Of a stretch of 35,982 nt of DNA, positions 32,948-35,982 are shown one piece after another. The notes under the pieces are model-generated. The model made no database searches. It was not told the origin of the DNA and worked only from the letters and a program-made list of their open reading frames with translations. Numbering within the stretch: the stretch's first letter is position 1; each line of letters starts with the position of its first letter. The position numbers and the translations under genes were made by a program. Location: positions 1-35,982 of the IMG/VR virus record IMGVR_UViG_3300009052_000013. The stretch is one strand, 5' to 3'. The stretch comes from a virus.

Positions 32948-34432
32948 TCACATATTTCCCATCTGGGCCGGCCACTCTCTACGAGCTAGCTTAAGGACCT
33001 GACGGTATTGGTCGTCTTGATTATACTTGTACTGAATGCCAATAATAACATAGTGACCACTTAAGAATTCATCCAATGTAAAAGTACTGTAATCACCGTC
33101 TTGCTTCACAGATTCAGCTTGTAGTTCAGATTCCTTTGTTGTGAAACCATCCTCAATTGCTTTTTTATTCTGGTCGTCTTGAAGTGCTGCGGTAGATATC
33201 TTATAATTGTAAATAGTTACAGGCACTTTCATATACTTATAAAGCGCTGGGTTTGCCACGGCCAATTCAACCTCAAGCTGTAACTTATCTAGCTCTACCA
33301 TATTCTGAATATTATTAACTGCCGCAAAATTGTAATTCAAATGAGTAGCATCAGATTGAATACCAACATACTTTTGTTTATAATGCGAAGCCCATTCATC
33401 ATTGTCATTATTACGACGACCTTTTAGTGGCTCCTCATTATCCGCAATCGTACTACTGACCAATGATTCAACATCAAATTCAACCAGTGTATTTGTATTA
33501 GCCAAATCAAAAAACTGCATCTTACGCTTGTATCCATTCTCCAAAGCTACTTGAGTTGCATTATTAAGAAGGTTGTAGCTTTCAATGTATTGATTTGTAC
33601 CATTAACTAAGTGATGGTTTGAAAGTATCAATTGCACATCGCTCTTACCGGCGCCCTCTTTTGGATCAGTACCCCTTTCATTAAAAACCTTTGCCGAAAT
33701 CATTTCATGTATTTCAATGTCATTTGGCGCATTGAATACTGTCTGTAAATCTACGTAATTAATATAGTAATATGGATCAATTGAATAAGTTTGAAATGCA
33801 TTATCTGAGACATACGAATGTAATACAGTGTCTGAAATAAGTTCAAGCTTAGATTGGTATGCACAAAATCTACGCATCTTATCATCAGTTGCACCGATGT
33901 TTGTTGCTAGTCCAAGCTGTAGGTCTTGTGCAATTAATTTGATATGTTCAAGTGATGTATTTTCACCGTATGATTTACATTCATCCGTATACATTCCAGG
34001 TATCCTAGCAATAGCTCGAACCCTATATACAGAACCGGAACCATTAGTTATTTCAGTTGCATTTGTTGGAAACCCTTTAAATTCAAGAATGTTAAAGTCC
34101 ATTCTAATATCTTTATATGTACCGGCTTCATCAAGCTGTATTCTTAAACTAAGAATGTCACCATCTCTTGGAAACTTGTCAACAGACAACAATCCCTGTC
34201 TATCTGAAATCCTTGCACGGATTTCTGGGTACTTGCCATTTAAGTCTAGAGTAAAGTCTTCAATATCACCTTGTGTAAAAACATACTCATTAATTTTAAT
34301 ATACGGCGCAGCCCCACCTTGAGTATCCGATATACCATCACCCGTTGCACGCTCGCCAATATTAGGCATTTGCATAGGTTCTAGTTTTATACTAGGTTCT
34401 AGTATTGTATAAATATGACTATCTAATGCCAT
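32948..34432 (-). CDS. Baseplate hub protein, gp27/gpD-like
   Basis: In this 494-aa protein, residues about 44-120 contain KINEYVFTQGDIEDFTLDL, RISDRQGLL and GDILSLRIQLDE, as in hub proteins; further on, SYGENTSLEHIKLIAQDLQLGLATN (about 163-187) matches the conserved helical insert of gp27 and Mu gp44-type hubs. The C-terminus contains the beta-strand VPVTIYNYKIST. Hub trimers cap the tube and hold the spike, which is encoded two genes downstream. It starts 2 bp after the LysM gene stop. A T4 gp27 is 391 aa, so this one is longer. Confidence 0.75.
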   Translation of the reverse strand: MALDSHIYTILEPSIKLEPMQMPNIGERATGDGISDTQGGAAPYIKINEYVFTQGDIEDFTLDLNGKYPEIRARISDRQGLLSVDKFPRDGDILSLRIQLDEAGTYKDIRMDFNILEFKGFPTNATEITNGSGSVYRVRAIARIPGMYTDECKSYGENTSLEHIKLIAQDLQLGLATNIGATDDKMRRFCAYQSKLELISDTVLHSYVSDNAFQTYSIDPYYYINYVDLQTVFNAPNDIEIHEMISAKVFNERGTDPKEGAGKSDVQLILSNHHLVNGTNQYIESYNLLNNATQVALENGYKRKMQFFDLANTNTLVEFDVESLVSSTIADNEEPLKGRRNNDNDEWASHYKQKYVGIQSDATHLNYNFAAVNNIQNMVELDKLQLEVELAVANPALYKYMKVPVTIYNYKISTAALQDDQNKKAIEDGFTTKESELQAESVKQDGDYSTFTLDEFLSGHYVIIGIQYKYNQDDQYRQVLKLARREWPAQMGNM

Positions 34433-34434
34433 AA

Positions 34435-34920
34435 TTAAACTTGGCTAGGATTTAAGTCCGTGATAGGACCAGATGTAGCATCTTTATTTACTTGACCGGT
34501 CTTAAGTCTATTTGGTGGTAGCGCTTCTACCTGTGCAATTGACTGAAGGTATTCAAATCGCTTAATATCTTTTTCAGTCATTCTACGTTGCTTTAAGAAC
34601 TTTTCTTTTTGAGTTTCTTTTGACGAACGGCTTGGCTTAATAAACTTTTTAAATGAAGTAATATTTACGGGAATAAAAAGAGTGTCGCCTTCATTAATGG
34701 AAAATGGATTTGAAATACCATTAAACTTTAATAGGATATCAAGCATCTTATCTGTTGAATAATATTTTAAAGCAATTAGATCAGGTCTATCTAGTTCATG
34801 TAATGAAACCTCGTGCTCAATAAGAGTATCCGGGTTCATATTAAAAAATACCGTTGTAGGTTCAGTCATTACAACTTTACCATCAACAATTCTTTTATCT
34901 TTTAGTGTACGAAAGTCCAT
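34435..34920 (-). CDS. LysM-domain baseplate protein, gp53-like
   Basis: This 161-aa protein has a LysM-like region at about 37-90: EVSLHELDRPDLIALKYYST, a helix-loop with LDILLKFNGISNPF and the final INEGDTLFIPVN. The same LysM pattern begins T4 gp53-family wedge proteins, which lock the baseplate together. A basic coiled region (KETQKEKFLKQRRMTEKDIK) follows. It sits between a tube-cap-like gene and the hub gene, and its start overlaps the previous stop (TAATG). Gene 53 is the best guess, but other small baseplate LysM proteins exist. Confidence 0.75.
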   Translation of the reverse strand: MDFRTLKDKRIVDGKVVMTEPTTVFFNMNPDTLIEHEVSLHELDRPDLIALKYYSTDKMLDILLKFNGISNPFSINEGDTLFIPVNITSFKKFIKPSRSSKETQKEKFLKQRRMTEKDIKRFEYLQSIAQVEALPPNRLKTGQVNKDATSGPITDLNPSQV

Positions 34921-35981
34921 TATCCGTTAGCCATTTTTCTATAGATACCAGCTTGATGCGGTGTATCTGCATTACCATAAACTGAATTGTTTGTACTGTT
35001 ATTAGTATTAACGCCGCCTTCCGGTGTTAGGTACATACGTTCTCTACCACCATTAAACATTCTTTCAATGTCCGCCTTATCTCTCGGTCTAGCTGGCTTT
35101 AGCGAAACAACAACAGTTAATTCAGTCGGGAAACCCTCGTATGACATTTCACCGCCAAACTTAAAGTCCGCCTTATCACAATATAAGTTACCAATCGTAG
35201 CGATAGGCGCCATTGGATTACCAATAGTTACATGGTATTGACCAGTAGGATCACCAGTCAAAAATGCTTTAATAGCTTCACCACCTTGTGGAGTACCAAA
35301 TAAATCCATAAGTCCGCCGCCGATTATATTCTGTGTAAACTTATTACCCATAATACCATTCTCTTTGATATCAGCAACAATATTACCAACCTTACCAAAT
35401 ACGTCACCAACAATAGAACCCAAGAAACCACCAAAGTCACCAGACTTTAATTTACTAAAGTCACCAAATGGTTGATTCATACCTTGCGCACCACCAGTAT
35501 ATCTAGTTGATCCACCCCAGAAGTTACCATTATTATATGTAAGCACTAACATGTTTGCCAGTAAATCTAAGAATGCAATTTTCGGCGATACACCATCAAG
35601 TTGTCTTAAGCTATAATGAAACGTTAGGGACATGTCGCCCGTAAAATCAAGACCAGCTTTTCTAACCATTACCTTATCAATAATGTTGATAGGACCAAAT
35701 ACGTGGTTTGGATATGTACCCTTTGTAGCATCATAGCCGCTATTTGCCGCCTGTATTTGACTAGCATCCATTCCATTCGCAGCGCCTAAAGCAGCAGATG
35801 CAAAGAAGTTACCACCAATCATTTCACCAAGCTTACCACCTTTCTTTTCGCCACCCTGTATTTCTTGGATTTCAGATTTAACCTCTTCCCATACAGTGCT
35901 CACATCAAACTTTAAAATATCTTCAAGTTTATTGCCAATAGTTTCGTCCATCCACGTTACAGCACGTGCAATATCTGGCAT
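34920..35981 (-). CDS. Tail-tube/baseplate-associated protein (gp48/gp54-like candidate)
   Basis: This frame reaches an ATG at 35979-35981, one base from the window edge, so an upstream start cannot be excluded. The 353-aa protein has a Gly/Ala/Asn-rich N-terminus and middle, a domain with NIIDKVMVRKAGLDFTGDM and LTFHYSLRQLDGVSPK, and a C-terminal domain with GQYHVTIGNPMAPIATIGNL, CDKADFKFGGEMSYEGFPTE and KPARPRDKADIERMF. Such a C-terminal pattern recurs in baseplate or tail-cap proteins. It is followed directly by the LysM gene. The exact T4 equivalent is unresolved. Confidence 0.6.
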   Translation of the reverse strand: MPDIARAVTWMDETIGNKLEDILKFDVSTVWEEVKSEIQEIQGGEKKGGKLGEMIGGNFFASAALGAANGMDASQIQAANSGYDATKGTYPNHVFGPINIIDKVMVRKAGLDFTGDMSLTFHYSLRQLDGVSPKIAFLDLLANMLVLTYNNGNFWGGSTRYTGGAQGMNQPFGDFSKLKSGDFGGFLGSIVGDVFGKVGNIVADIKENGIMGNKFTQNIIGGGLMDLFGTPQGGEAIKAFLTGDPTGQYHVTIGNPMAPIATIGNLYCDKADFKFGGEMSYEGFPTELTVVVSLKPARPRDKADIERMFNGGRERMYLTPEGGVNTNNSTNNSVYGNADTPHQAGIYRKMANG

Positions 35982-35982
35982 G

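Noticed and set aside
33828-34322. A plus-strand open frame of 164 codons.
   Set aside because: It is fully opposite the well-supported hub gene and is a shadow of its codon use.

Overview
The window is a contiguous piece of a T4-like contractile-tailed (myovirus) phage genome. It is AT-rich and tightly packed, and every gene I support lies on the minus strand, so transcription runs from position 35982 towards 1. The anchors are unmistakable T4-family proteins: UvsW helicase, UvsY, gp61-type primase, gp32 single-stranded-DNA-binding protein, gp25 and gp6 baseplate wedge proteins, a gp5-type OB-fold spike protein and a collar-domain fibre. The host cannot be read directly. A Bacteroidota host is a reasonable inference from the near absence of Shine-Dalgarno sequences, the A/T-rich leaders and the style of the fibre proteins. 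No head genes, terminase, tRNA, CRISPR or insertion sequence were seen.

Layout in order of transcription. (1) 35981-30023: tail-hub module, with a tail-tube/baseplate-cap-like protein, a LysM (gp53-like) protein, a gp27/gpD-like hub, a second tube-like protein, the OB-fold spike protein and a 367-aa helical protein. (2) 29935-27251: two genes that are not structural by appearance, a four-domain ribosomal-protein-S1-like protein with its own sigma70-type promoter and an inverted repeat in the promoter spacer, then an amidoligase-family enzyme fused to a beta-helix-like tail. (3) 27243-21268: baseplate wedge, with a 277-aa unknown, gp25, gp6, an 89-aa unknown and an 884-aa gp7/gpI-like protein. 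(4) 21256-6180: peripheral baseplate and fibres, with a small fibre, three very large proteins of 631, 1134 and 1480 aa that I cannot assign, a collagen-like collar fibre, a membrane-anchored coiled-coil protein, a 691-aa structural protein and a tail-tube-like protein. (5) 6149-1: a small glycine-rich protein, a RuvC-like nuclease, a 56-aa gene, gp32, primase, a 70-aa gene, UvsY, UvsW, and a partial gene carrying a 45-residue tandem repeat.

Regions 1, 3 and 4 together build the tail tip. Region 5 is the recombination-dependent replication set: gp32 coats ssDNA, UvsY helps load recombinase, UvsW remodels branches, primase starts lagging strands and the RuvC-like enzyme resolves junctions. The most interesting part is the S1-like and amidoligase pair between the hub and wedge modules. 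A phage S1 protein in a genome whose genes mostly lack Shine-Dalgarno sites suggests control of translation initiation, and the amidoligase suggests an undescribed peptide or wall modification. Both are hypotheses. Two identical 16-bp promoter boxes upstream of gp32 and of the 56-aa gene may mark a middle-gene promoter class.
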